Positions 43,245 through 52,800 of a stretch of 64,000 nucleotides of DNA are shown in pieces (the stretch's first letter is position 1; the number at the start of each line of letters is the position of its first letter). This stretch comes from Eutreptiella sp. 'Long Island Sound 2002' (lineage: Eukaryota > Euglenozoa > Euglenophyceae > Eutreptiales > Eutreptiaceae). Both the position numbers and the translations under genes were made by a program. The notes under the pieces are model-generated. The model saw only the letters and a list, made by a program, of their open reading frames with translations. It searched no databases and was not told the origin of the DNA. The stretch covers positions 9,462,223 through 9,526,222 of the forward strand of contig OZ038388.1 of the NCBI GenBank assembly GCA_964036045.1. Reading direction: 5' to 3'.

Positions 43245-45884
43245 TCACCATTTCCTCCGCGATGCCACAACCAGAGTATCCGCAGGGCACCGTACCCCTT
43301 CCACTCGGACGCTCTTCAGGCCACCCTGGATAGTCGTCCAGGCACTTGAGGACATCCGTCCAGAGTGCCGCAGTGCCCACCTCGCCTTAGGCCACCCCCT
43401 ATCGGCATGCTCCTTACATGTCCCGCACAGCGGGGCGGAGGCACACTGATGAACCCAAACGGACACCGTTTCCCCGCACCCGTGGCATCGCTGCGGAAGC
43501 ACAGACCGCGATGGAACGCAGCTACCATCACAACACTGCGACCACAGGTCCTGCCATACATCGCAGCACGCGTCCTGGAGCCCGAGCAAAGCCCTTGTCA
43601 GCGTGCGTGCTGTGGCACTACTGAGGAGGCTGCGCCTCGCCTCCTCCCACGTGGACACCGGGCGGAGTATCGGTCGTCCGTCGGGCATCTCAAGCAGGCT
43701 CTCAAGCAGCCGGGGCCACCGCGCCACCTTGGGGCTGCGCGTGCCATGCGCCAGGAGCTCCCAACCGTAGTCCCGCAAGACCTCCCCGATGACATCAACC
43801 CCGTCCTGCTCCGGGGCCCTGGCGGAAGCCAGAACCAAGCGTTGCCCTCCCGCCCGAGCCTCAATGACCGCCTCGAGGCCCAGGGTGTCAAGGGTGTGAC
43901 GGGCATCGGCAGCCACGTGGTCGTCCCCCTCTGGCAGAGAGAACATGGCCTCCGTGACGTGGCCTTGCGCGTTGTCGCCCTGTACCCGTGCCAGCTGCTT
44001 GGAGCCCACTAACACTGCCATGGACCGCTGCTCCGCGACCGCCGGCACGACTCGTCGCAGCTGCCGGTCATACAGCCACAACGTACCCACGTCAAGTACG
44101 ACAGCCACCGCCAGGACTGGGAGACTGCACAGAGGTTGCTGAAGGACTGGCAGCACCTCGCTAGGCCAGCCCATGACGTTCCCCACAGCTGGATGGTTGG
44201 CGTACACCTGGAGCCAGGGATCAGCCTGGCCGTCAGGGCTTCTCACCTTGGTACCACGCACCTGGGCCCACGACTGCGCCGACACCACGCGGGACCACTC
44301 CCTGAATGCCGTGATGTCCCGCGCCACCCAGTAACCGATCCACCGGTCGAAGGCCTGCGCCACCGCCGCCATCCAGTGAGGGAACAAGGACAGGGCCTCT
44401 TCATGCTCGATGCACGACCGCGACACCAGCAGTGCGTGCAGCGGTGCCCTCAGAAAGGTTGCCCGCAGGTCGCCGGGGAGGCCGGCAAACTGGTTCCACG
44501 GCGGACGCTGCAGGATCCTCCCTGCCGGCGGGCAGAAGGGTGTGTCACCGCGCAGGAACGCGTATACCGCCCTCTCTCGATCTTGCATCGGCAGCTGCAT
44601 GATCTGGGTGAGCCGATGGTTCCTGCGGGCATACACATCTTCCCCAATCTGGACCATGTCCTCCACAAAGAGCCTGGCCTTGGCAGGGCCCCGGGACGAC
44701 GCCGCTCGCACTGCAGCGAACAGCCGGTTCAGGTCCCCGGGGACGACACCCGCCATCAGGGATTCGGTCCACCTGCAGCCTTGCTCCCTCCACGCCACGA
44801 ACTCCACCGCCCTGTCCGTCAGGGGTAGCTCCGCCGTGAACTCCTCCACACGCCTGCACAGGGGCCCAGCCACCTCCTCGTCCCGCGCACACAGTAGGCG
44901 CATGTGGCCGATGTCCTCCTCCGGCCCCCCAGAGAAGATACAGGGGTGGGCTGGTATTGCCATACGCGTGAGCTTCTGTCTCCACCGTCGCATGACCTGC
45001 ATGGTGGACAATCGACCGTCACGTGCCCGCAGCATATTCCTGTGCGTTGGGCCGTGGTGCACAGCTCCCAGGGGCATCGCCTCGCAGGCGCCAGCCAGTG
45101 GCGTGTGCGCCCTGGTGCGAGCCGCCAGCGAACGCCACCCCATCTGCCGGACTTGCTGAAGGGCTTGCATGGATGGCACACGCGGCTCGAGCTCACCATT
45201 ATCCCCCGGCACCAAGAGGATGGCGTGCTCCTTCGGCAGGACAAGATGGACTGGCGGGGCCATTGCACGGGCCGCGGCAGAGTCCGGTGCCTCGAGCGGG
45301 ACCGCCGCCAAGTGCGAGCTCTGCCTCACCACCCAGTGGTGCGGCCCCCCAACTTGGTGTGGCAGCCGCCGCAGCCCCTCCACTATCCAGGTCAGTGCAT
45401 GCTGATTGACCTGATGTGATGTCGGCCCCTTGATGCCACGGTACAGGGCCTCCTGCGCCCTGCGGAGATGCGCTCCTATGATGGACGCATCCACCACGTG
45501 TACCGTGCACGCTGACGGGGGCGTGTGCAACAAGTACGCCGCCGCGCCAACGATCTCTGCCGCCGGGACCGTGCCGTAGATGGCACCCGTCCACGTGGGG
45601 ATTCCGTGGCTGGCCACCGCCACGTTTGTGGCGTCGTCTCCCTGGGGCGACGCGTCAGACGATGTGACTTTAGTCGCCACCGGCACCAAGCAGTACCGGT
45701 GCAGCTCTAGCCACGCCACGTCGGAGTGGGGGCTCTGCACCACATTTCCCAGGGACGCCGCACTGGAGGCCGTGAGCTCCGGGGACAGGACCACCCTCGG
45801 TCGATACACCGCATGTGGTCTCCAGGCCAGGTCACATCCGCAGACTTTATGGCGTCCAGGGCGGTGGTGTACTCCGCTCCCCAA
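43245..45884 (-). CDS. LINE ORF2, C-terminal part: RNase H and zinc-binding region
   Basis: Continues ORF2 in another frame; the switch lies near 45810-45835, where both frames overlap. Residues about 70-135 carry an RNase H pattern with its acidic residues: TSSDAS, AAEIVGAAAYLL and VHVVDASIIGAHL. Near residue 310 the pattern HPCIFSGGPEEDIGHMRLLC resembles the Cys/His zinc-binding block that follows the RT in many LINEs. Near residue 800 a second Cys cluster appears (RCHGCGETV, then CGTCKEH). RNase H would degrade the RNA strand of the RNA-DNA hybrid. The single frame change may be a mutation, a sequencing error or programmed frameshifting. Confidence 0.7.
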   Translation of the reverse strand: MGSGVHHRPGRHKVCGCDLAWRPHAVYRPRVVLSPELTASSAASLGNVVQSPHSDVAWLELHRYCLVPVATKVTSSDASPQGDDATNVAVASHGIPTWTGAIYGTVPAAEIVGAAAYLLHTPPSACTVHVVDASIIGAHLRRAQEALYRGIKGPTSHQVNQHALTWIVEGLRRLPHQVGGPHHWVVRQSSHLAAVPLEAPDSAAARAMAPPVHLVLPKEHAILLVPGDNGELEPRVPSMQALQQVRQMGWRSLAARTRAHTPLAGACEAMPLGAVHHGPTHRNMLRARDGRLSTMQVMRRWRQKLTRMAIPAHPCIFSGGPEEDIGHMRLLCARDEEVAGPLCRRVEEFTAELPLTDRAVEFVAWREQGCRWTESLMAGVVPGDLNRLFAAVRAASSRGPAKARLFVEDMVQIGEDVYARRNHRLTQIMQLPMQDRERAVYAFLRGDTPFCPPAGRILQRPPWNQFAGLPGDLRATFLRAPLHALLVSRSCIEHEEALSLFPHWMAAVAQAFDRWIGYWVARDITAFREWSRVVSAQSWAQVRGTKVRSPDGQADPWLQVYANHPAVGNVMGWPSEVLPVLQQPLCSLPVLAVAVVLDVGTLWLYDRQLRRVVPAVAEQRSMAVLVGSKQLARVQGDNAQGHVTEAMFSLPEGDDHVAADARHTLDTLGLEAVIEARAGGQRLVLASARAPEQDGVDVIGEVLRDYGWELLAHGTRSPKVARWPRLLESLLEMPDGRPILRPVSTWEEARRSLLSSATARTLTRALLGLQDACCDVWQDLWSQCCDGSCVPSRSVLPQRCHGCGETVSVWVHQCASAPLCGTCKEHADRGWPKARWALRHSGRMSSSAWTTIQGGLKSVRVEGVRCPADTLVVASRRKW

Positions 45885-48800
45885 ACCGTTGCGGAGAAGG
45901 AAGGCTGGTATACCACCACAGACCCCTGCTCCACTGCGCCGCCATCACGCAACGACGTGACGGCGACGTGCGGATCATGCGGCACGTTGGACATCCGGAC
46001 CACTTCCGGGACCGAGTACTCATCCGGATCCAGGATGGGGCCTGCCGGTAGCAGAAGAACAATTGCCCATTCGCTGCACTTGTGCACCGCCGCGCACGCC
46101 CTGGAGAACGCTGGCTGCCCGTGCACAACCCAGATTGGTGGCGGGCTTATGCCGCCCCCGGCGTGAGGAGTGAGCAGGGGGACGGACGCCGGATCGTCTT
46201 GCTGTTGGTAGCCCTCAAAGACGTCCCCCAACAGAAACAGTAGGGCGGCTAGCGGGACGAACGGCATGGACAGCCCCGGGTTGGCCGGGTCCCATCCTTC
46301 CTCCCTGTATCCGCCCACCACATACACGTCCCCCGCAGCGGACTGTCTATTGCGTTTGCTGGCCTTCTTTCGGCGCACCGGGTGAATTAGTCGGTGAGTA
46401 AACGGACCGGGCAGCTGCGGCCCGAAGACTTTGCGAAGCCCCGTGAGCCAAACGTGGTCCAGCTGGTGGGGCCCTACTCCCGCGTGCGGAAGGTGCAGGT
46501 GGTCCTCGTGGCACTCCTGAAGCTGGACCGCCCAGTGCCCAGGCGCAGGGCAGGGGAGCCGCGCATGCAGGAGGTCATTTGCAGGATCAGTCAGGGACTG
46601 TACTGTCGCATCTGTGCGGGGCCCCGAGAGAATGCAGATGTCCCTACCCTTGAAGGTGTAGGATTGGGACACCCACTTCCGCCCCGCCCACTGCACTTGC
46701 GGCAGATGGGCGTGTACACACGAGTACACCGACGATGGCATGAGAAGCCCCACGCGCAACGTCCCCATCGCCCTGAGCACCCTGTCCACCCACGTATTGC
46801 CAGCGTGTGTGGCGAATGACGCAGAGGGCACCATGAACTGCCCGCACACTCCGTACTGCACGTGCATGTCTCGGAGCATGGCCCGCAGCTCATCACGGAC
46901 TGTCATCGACCTGTGGTGGGTGAGCTGAGCCATGCTCGCCACGACGGAGTCGCGGCATACAACCTGGACATCCGCCAACCGTAGCCCATGACCTGACCGC
47001 ACCGCCACGTTGGACAGGTCCTTGGGCAGCTTCTCGAACTGCAGGGCCGCAGCCTTGATGGCAGTATTCAGCTTGATCACCGCCTCCGCCGTGTCGGACA
47101 GGTAGGGCGCCGCGTACCGCACGATGCCTCCAACCACAGCCGCCATCACCTCATGAGGCACCGACGCCGGCCCCAACGTGTTCTTGCACCAGCCCAGCAG
47201 GGCTTCACACCGGAGTACATGTTTCTCCTTCATGGTCGCCATCCCCCTGGGATCGAGGCGCAGGCCTAAGTATGGTACCGTGCCCTTGGCACGTAAGCAT
47301 ACCCATGGGGCCGCCGTGTCCCCCGGGTTCAGGTATACCATAATCGAGTGGATGCGAGCAGTACTGGCATAGGCGCATTTGCCCACGTTGGGGGACATGC
47401 CCATGTCAGTGAGATACCGCGCTATCGCCGCCGCATACTCCAGGAATTGTGGCAGGGGATGCGCTATCAACAGGAGGTCATCACAGTACGCCTGTACCAG
47501 GGGTGGCACCGCTTGGCCAGCATCTCCCCGCGCCTTACAGGCGAGGCTCCGCAGGAGAGGCTCCAAAAGGAGGAGGTAGAGCACAGCGCTCTCCGCACTG
47601 CCCTGCCGCAGGCCCCTGTGGAGTCGTATGCTCGGCGTCTGGCCGTGCGCGGTGACGATGCGCACCAGGGACCCGCAGCTGAGGGTGTGGAAGAGCCTGA
47701 TGAGCTCCTCCGGGACACCCATGTGGCGCAGGAGGAGCGCCAGCGCTCCGTGCGGCGCTGTGTCAAAAGCCTTCGACACATCAAAGGCCAGGACGTGGTT
47801 TTCCTCCAGCCCACGCTGCAGCCTGCGCTGGGCCAGGAACACCGGGGCAGCCGTCGTGGAGCCCGGCATGGCTCCGAACTGCCAGTCCGCGGCCAGTCCC
47901 TTGCGTGCCAGAACAGCTGTGAACCTCCGCATGAGGGGAGTCATGAGCATTCGCATGTCTTGCTGCCCCAGCGATATCGGCCTGTACTCGTCCAGGTTGC
48001 CCGTGGCTGTGCCCTTGGGCATCAGCCAGATAATGGCCTCGTGCCAGGACTCCGGGACGCCCGCACCCCGCAGGATTGCCCTGTACGCATGCACCAGGAG
48101 CCCCTGTACCGGTTCAGGCAGCTCCGCTATGAGGGCAGCCGTGACCCGGTCGGACCCCGGAGCTTTGTCGTCCGCCACGGCCTGCCTCACGGCGTCTTTA
48201 AGGTCCTGCAGGGTGTAGTCCTGTACCGACCTCCATTCCTCCGGCACCCCTTTGGGAATGTGGGCCCTGACCAGCCGCTCGAAGGCCGGCAGGTTCACTG
48301 GCCGCTTGGCGTACAGCGCCTCCCAATACTTCCGGACCTCGCCAATGACGTCCGAGGCCTCCAAGAGCACCTTCTCCGACTCGCGGACGCGTACGGACCA
48401 TAGGCCTGACGGGGCATAGTTCACCACGTTGATGGCCCCCCGTATCGCCGTCCATCGGAGCTGCAGATCCGGTACCCTGCCCCGCCAGTAGTCCTTGATG
48501 GACCGGCGCCTGTTGCTCCTGAGGACATCCCGCAGCTCCTCCACGCGTGTCTCCAGCTGGTGGAGCTGTTGGTCCAATGCGGCACGCAGGTCCTCTACCG
48601 AGGCGGGGGACAGGTCGGGGTCCACTCGCCGGAGGTGCTGTAGCAGGGCAGTCGCTTCCTGGGAGTGGAGTCCGGCCGCCGCCGCGTCCCGTTGCCACAG
48701 CTGATGGGCACGCCAGGCCAGGGCCTGCTGATCCGAGAGGACCTGGTCCAGCGACGCCTCCGTTTCCGCCTGCCCGTATGGGTACTGCGGGTCCACGCCG

Positions 48801-49825
48801 GAAGGCATGCGCACTCCCGTGACCCTGGACACGTCATCACGGAAGGCGTAGAGCAGGTCAAAGACCGCTTGCACCTCCGACGTGCCCATGGTGGCAGTTT
48901 CCTGGTCCGACGAGAGCCACGCCTGTAGCCGCTGATCCCCGCAGGCCTTCTGCAGTACTGACGCTGCCGCCTCACGAACCCCCGGGGAGTCCGGGCGTAT
49001 GGCGTGCAGCCTGCCCTGGACGTGCGAGTAGGCCATCCTGGTGACCCTCTCCTTGCCGGCCACCGCCAGCGGGATGTCCAGGACCACAGGGCCATGATCC
49101 GACCCCAGCGACGCAGGAGACCGCCCCGGCGCCAAGTGAGGGCGCTCACGCGCCGCCCACGGGACCAGAGGCGAGTTCAGAAGGAAGGAGTCCAGTCGGT
49201 GCCCCGCCCTCGTGGGCCTCCTGTCCTCCTCCCGTTCCGGGCCTGCCCTGTGGAAACCACACTGTTCCCACAGGGCTTGGAACCTCCTCGTGGTAGGCTG
49301 CCACGGGGACTCCAGCCACACGTTGAAGTCCCCTCCGAGGAGCACGGCCCTGGTGCCACCCGCGCTCTTGGCCGCCGCGTACATGGCCACGTCAGCCCAG
49401 AAGGACGCCTTAGACGCCCAGGAGTCGCCGCCGCTACCCGGGCCGTGGACTTTGATGGCCGTGAGGGTGCCACCTGCGGTCACCACATCCAGGGCCATGG
49501 CCTTGCCCGGCAGGATGTCCACGATATCTCGAACTTCCTCCGCGGCGAACACGTCCGCCCGAAGGGCAATCAAGAGCCCGCCGCGCACCGCCGCCGCCGA
49601 CGCCGCCTGGGCATCCACCCCTGGGTATGTATGATACCCATGGTGACGCCACTGGTTCTCGGAGTGCACCACACGTTGTGGGTCCTGCAGGCCAGTCTCC
49701 TGGAATAGGCCCAGGATGGCATCCTCGGCCTTCATGATACCCGCCGCCACCGCTTCACCGTCGAGCATATCTAGGGCCACTGGTACACCGTCCCCCCGCA
49801 TCGAGCCCTGGACGTTCCAGGACAC
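45707..49825 (-). CDS. LINE ORF2: apurinic-type endonuclease and reverse transcriptase
   Basis: The frame is open for 1,372 codons. Residues 1-250 are an exonuclease/endonuclease/phosphatase domain: SWNVQG at the start, LLGGDFNVWL near 165 and SDHGPVVLD near 243. The reverse transcriptase follows with DEYRPISL, FDVSKAFDTAPHG near 685, GLRQGSAESAVLYLLL near 740, and the catalytic YCDDLLLI near 780. YCDD replaces the commoner YADD. The first codon of the open frame is GTG; sense sequence extends upstream to a TGA at 49856-49858 in the same frame as ORF1. The domain order EN-RT-RNase H places it among apurinic-endonuclease LINEs (I/R1/L1-like groups). The clade needs a phylogeny. Confidence 0.88.
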   Translation of the reverse strand: MSWNVQGSMRGDGVPVALDMLDGEAVAAGIMKAEDAILGLFQETGLQDPQRVVHSENQWRHHGYHTYPGVDAQAASAAAVRGGLLIALRADVFAAEEVRDIVDILPGKAMALDVVTAGGTLTAIKVHGPGSGGDSWASKASFWADVAMYAAAKSAGGTRAVLLGGDFNVWLESPWQPTTRRFQALWEQCGFHRAGPEREEDRRPTRAGHRLDSFLLNSPLVPWAARERPHLAPGRSPASLGSDHGPVVLDIPLAVAGKERVTRMAYSHVQGRLHAIRPDSPGVREAAASVLQKACGDQRLQAWLSSDQETATMGTSEVQAVFDLLYAFRDDVSRVTGVRMPSGVDPQYPYGQAETEASLDQVLSDQQALAWRAHQLWQRDAAAAGLHSQEATALLQHLRRVDPDLSPASVEDLRAALDQQLHQLETRVEELRDVLRSNRRRSIKDYWRGRVPDLQLRWTAIRGAINVVNYAPSGLWSVRVRESEKVLLEASDVIGEVRKYWEALYAKRPVNLPAFERLVRAHIPKGVPEEWRSVQDYTLQDLKDAVRQAVADDKAPGSDRVTAALIAELPEPVQGLLVHAYRAILRGAGVPESWHEAIIWLMPKGTATGNLDEYRPISLGQQDMRMLMTPLMRRFTAVLARKGLAADWQFGAMPGSTTAAPVFLAQRRLQRGLEENHVLAFDVSKAFDTAPHGALALLLRHMGVPEELIRLFHTLSCGSLVRIVTAHGQTPSIRLHRGLRQGSAESAVLYLLLLEPLLRSLACKARGDAGQAVPPLVQAYCDDLLLIAHPLPQFLEYAAAIARYLTDMGMSPNVGKCAYASTARIHSIMVYLNPGDTAAPWVCLRAKGTVPYLGLRLDPRGMATMKEKHVLRCEALLGWCKNTLGPASVPHEVMAAVVGGIVRYAAPYLSDTAEAVIKLNTAIKAAALQFEKLPKDLSNVAVRSGHGLRLADVQVVCRDSVVASMAQLTHHRSMTVRDELRAMLRDMHVQYGVCGQFMVPSASFATHAGNTWVDRVLRAMGTLRVGLLMPSSVYSCVHAHLPQVQWAGRKWVSQSYTFKGRDICILSGPRTDATVQSLTDPANDLLHARLPCPAPGHWAVQLQECHEDHLHLPHAGVGPHQLDHVWLTGLRKVFGPQLPGPFTHRLIHPVRRKKASKRNRQSAAGDVYVVGGYREEGWDPANPGLSMPFVPLAALLFLLGDVFEGYQQQDDPASVPLLTPHAGGGISPPPIWVVHGQPAFSRACAAVHKCSEWAIVLLLPAGPILDPDEYSVPEVVRMSNVPHDPHVAVTSLRDGGAVEQGSVVVYQPSFSATVWGAEYTTALDAIKSADVTWPGDHMRCIDRGWSCPRSSRPPVRRPWEMWCRAPTPTWRG

Positions 49826-49855
49826 CGCCGCTCGGGTGTCGGAGGCGGGGCCCCT

Positions 49856-52800
49856 TCATGGCTGCACGTGTGGATCGGGGCCTCCCGCCGGATCCAATTC
49901 ACTGGACAGAGAGGGGCCACCAGCAGACCCAGGGGGACCACCCGCACCCGGCGCGGGCGGCTGGCGAGGTGGCCCCTGACCCCGTGGGCCTCCGCCCGAG
50001 GAGGTCGTCGCCTGCTGAGACCCGGCAGATGTGGCGGGTTCCCCCTCTGCCTGCCCGCCGGATATACCTGCCGCCGCACTCCCTGTAGAAGACACTGCCC
50101 CACGCCGTGCGGCAGACCCAATCGCTCCAGATCGCGCCGCTGACGGCGACGCCCCGCGCCCCGCCGCAGGGCGGGCACCTGTGGGCAGCGTGAGCGCTCT
50201 GGACCCCGCCTGGGCCGACGCGAAAGGCCCGCCTGGTCCCCCGGCATAACGCCAGTCAAGAGTCAGCATGGCCAGCGCCTGGTCCCGTTGCGCCGGATCA
50301 GTCGCATGGTCTCGCTGGATGTGGTCCAGCAGGTCCTTGGGGTGGAGGTGGGTGGGCCGGCAGTGCTTGCCAGCTTTCCAAGTGCAGTGACCAGCCCCCT
50401 CCAGCCGAGATCAGGGGCAGACATTGATCGTCTTTGTCCCACGCTGATTCGTGGCCAAGTCACCGCCGAAGTGCTGCAGCACGTACGGGATGTTGGCATA
50501 CGTGCCATACTGAGGCGGGGGGCTCCTCTTGGGCGGCGGCTTGGGCGCCGCTTTCGGGGCCTGCCTCGCCGCCGCGGCCGGGGATGCCGCAGGCCGTACT
50601 GGTGGCACGCTTGGTGGTTGTGGCAGGTGCAGCATTCCCCCCACGGGAAACTGCTCCTCCACCCAGCGGCGCCACGCGTCGGCGAACTTCTCCCGGTCGC
50701 CCTCGACCCTCCACCTGGAAGTGGAGAACGCCCGGAGCCACGGCCCCATGTTCTCCGCCATAACCAGGCAGAGGGCATCTCCTCGGCTCTGCCTGCGGAA
50801 GCGTGTCGCGGCCGCGCCTGCCACGGTCCCTTGGAGGTATAGCGCGTCGCCCCTGTCGTTACTCAGTGCGCTAAGGTGCAGGGCCTCCAGGTCGGCAGGG
50901 CGGACCGTGAGCACCGTGCCCTGCCCGCGATCGTACAGGCGCAGCGCCGAGGAGTGGGGCTCCAACGCCGCCACAACCAAGTACCACTCCCGCGACGCGC
51001 TATGCAGCAGTGCCAGCGAGGCTGCCGGCCTGTTGCTGGATGACTGCGCCGCCGAGGCCCTGGGGAGGGCCGCCGCGTGGCGCTGCAGCGCCCTGCATAT
51101 GCCAGCTGCATGCTCAGCCTGCCACATGTTGCTCGGGGCTACGGGCCAGACGTCCTGCCCCTGGACCACTGGCGGCCGCGTGACCTGCACGAAGACCGCC
51201 GGCGCTGGCGGGATGTCCTCGGCCGTGCACCTGTGCGCCCTGCGCACCGGCCCCAGCCCACTGAGGCACTCCTGGAACACCCGGTAGCAGGCCGGGCCCC
51301 TGGACTGCTGCCTCCTGAGCCGGCACGCGGTGACTACGACCCACTCCGGTCCCCCTGTTTCCACCCGAACACAGGCCCAATACTCCGCCCCCTCCAACAC
51401 CACCAGCCGCCCCATATCCGCCATGCCCACCGTATGGGTGGAGGACACGCTCTCCACCCTCAGCCACTGCTTGGCGCTCTCTTCCCACGGCTGGGGGGCA
51501 TGCATCCGCTGCTGCTGCATTGCGTCCTGCACGTGCTGCAGGGACACTGTCGCCAGCATGGACATCCCCCCGTCCGCCGCCGCTGCCATACACAGCAGGG
51601 CATGTTGCATGCGCGCCCCGGGCAGCCCCACGTTGTGCGGGACGTTCGCCAGGTCCAAGGGCGTGCGGGGCGCCAGCAGGGCCTCCAACACCGCTGCAGG
51701 CAGCTCCCCCAGGGACGGCAGACGCGCGATGGGCCCCATGTCCCTGTTGAGGACCACCGCCGCCACCCACCGCCTGTCCAGCGCGGACAGGAGGTTGCCC
51801 GGCCTCGGCACCCTGAGGAGGGTACCGACGGCGGACATGAGGGCGCACATGCCACAGTCCTTGGTGTTGCCGGCCGGCTGCTGAACCTGTGCCGCCCGGG
51901 CCTCCGCCAGCAGACGCTCCGCACCCGGCCATCCCGGCCTCTGGTCCCTGGGTGCCATGCGCATCGTCCGGACCGCCATGTCCCACGTGTGCGGCCATTG
52001 GGGCGGGGCCCCCGACACCACAGGCCGGCCCAGTGGGTCCACTGCCAACCGCGTTTCAGGGGCCACGAGGTGGTGGGCCGTCCAGTGCGGCATGTCCGGC
52101 GTCTCCAACCGGTCGAGGTACACCGCCTCTGAGCCCCCCAGCTCGACGTACCTCGCAATGAGGAGGGCAGCCGGCGTTTTGTCGTGCCGCTGGCCTTCCC
52201 ACCCCTCCCTCAGGAGCATCATGGCGTGGGAGGCCAGGCACTGCACCACGTCGGCTGCCAGCGCGACCACGTCGTCGCTGAGCTCCACCCCATGGTCCGC
52301 GGCCACCAGGAAGTGGTGCCTGGGCTCGGTGTACACGCGCTCCAGGGCGCCTCGCAACTCATCTGGCGGGGGAGAGGCGTCTCCGCAGCCCCGCAGCCAG
52401 GGGAGTGCGCCCCGGAGATGCCGCCCCGCTCCTCCTGACCAGACGGCGGCCTTAAGGACCGGCAGGTCCCGCCAGACAGCCACTGCGACCTGATCGCGCC
52501 AGGGCTGCGGCTTGTTGGCACCCCACTGGAGGACGGCCACTACAGCATGCGTGGTCAGGGGCTCCGCCGTGAGCTGCAATGCCGTCCCCCCGTTGGTCTC
52601 GATCAGGGTGCCCCTTGGGGCAGTGAGGACGTGGCCATCGGCCCAACGGACCGCCACCCATCCCCACAAGACCGCCACGGTCTCCCAGCTGGGGTGGTTG
52701 CTTCTCCTGGGCAGGACCACCACCGGTGGGCACGGGCCGTTGGCGGCCCACACGCGCCATTCCACTCCCACCAGACGCTCGTGACCAGGGGGCCGGTACA

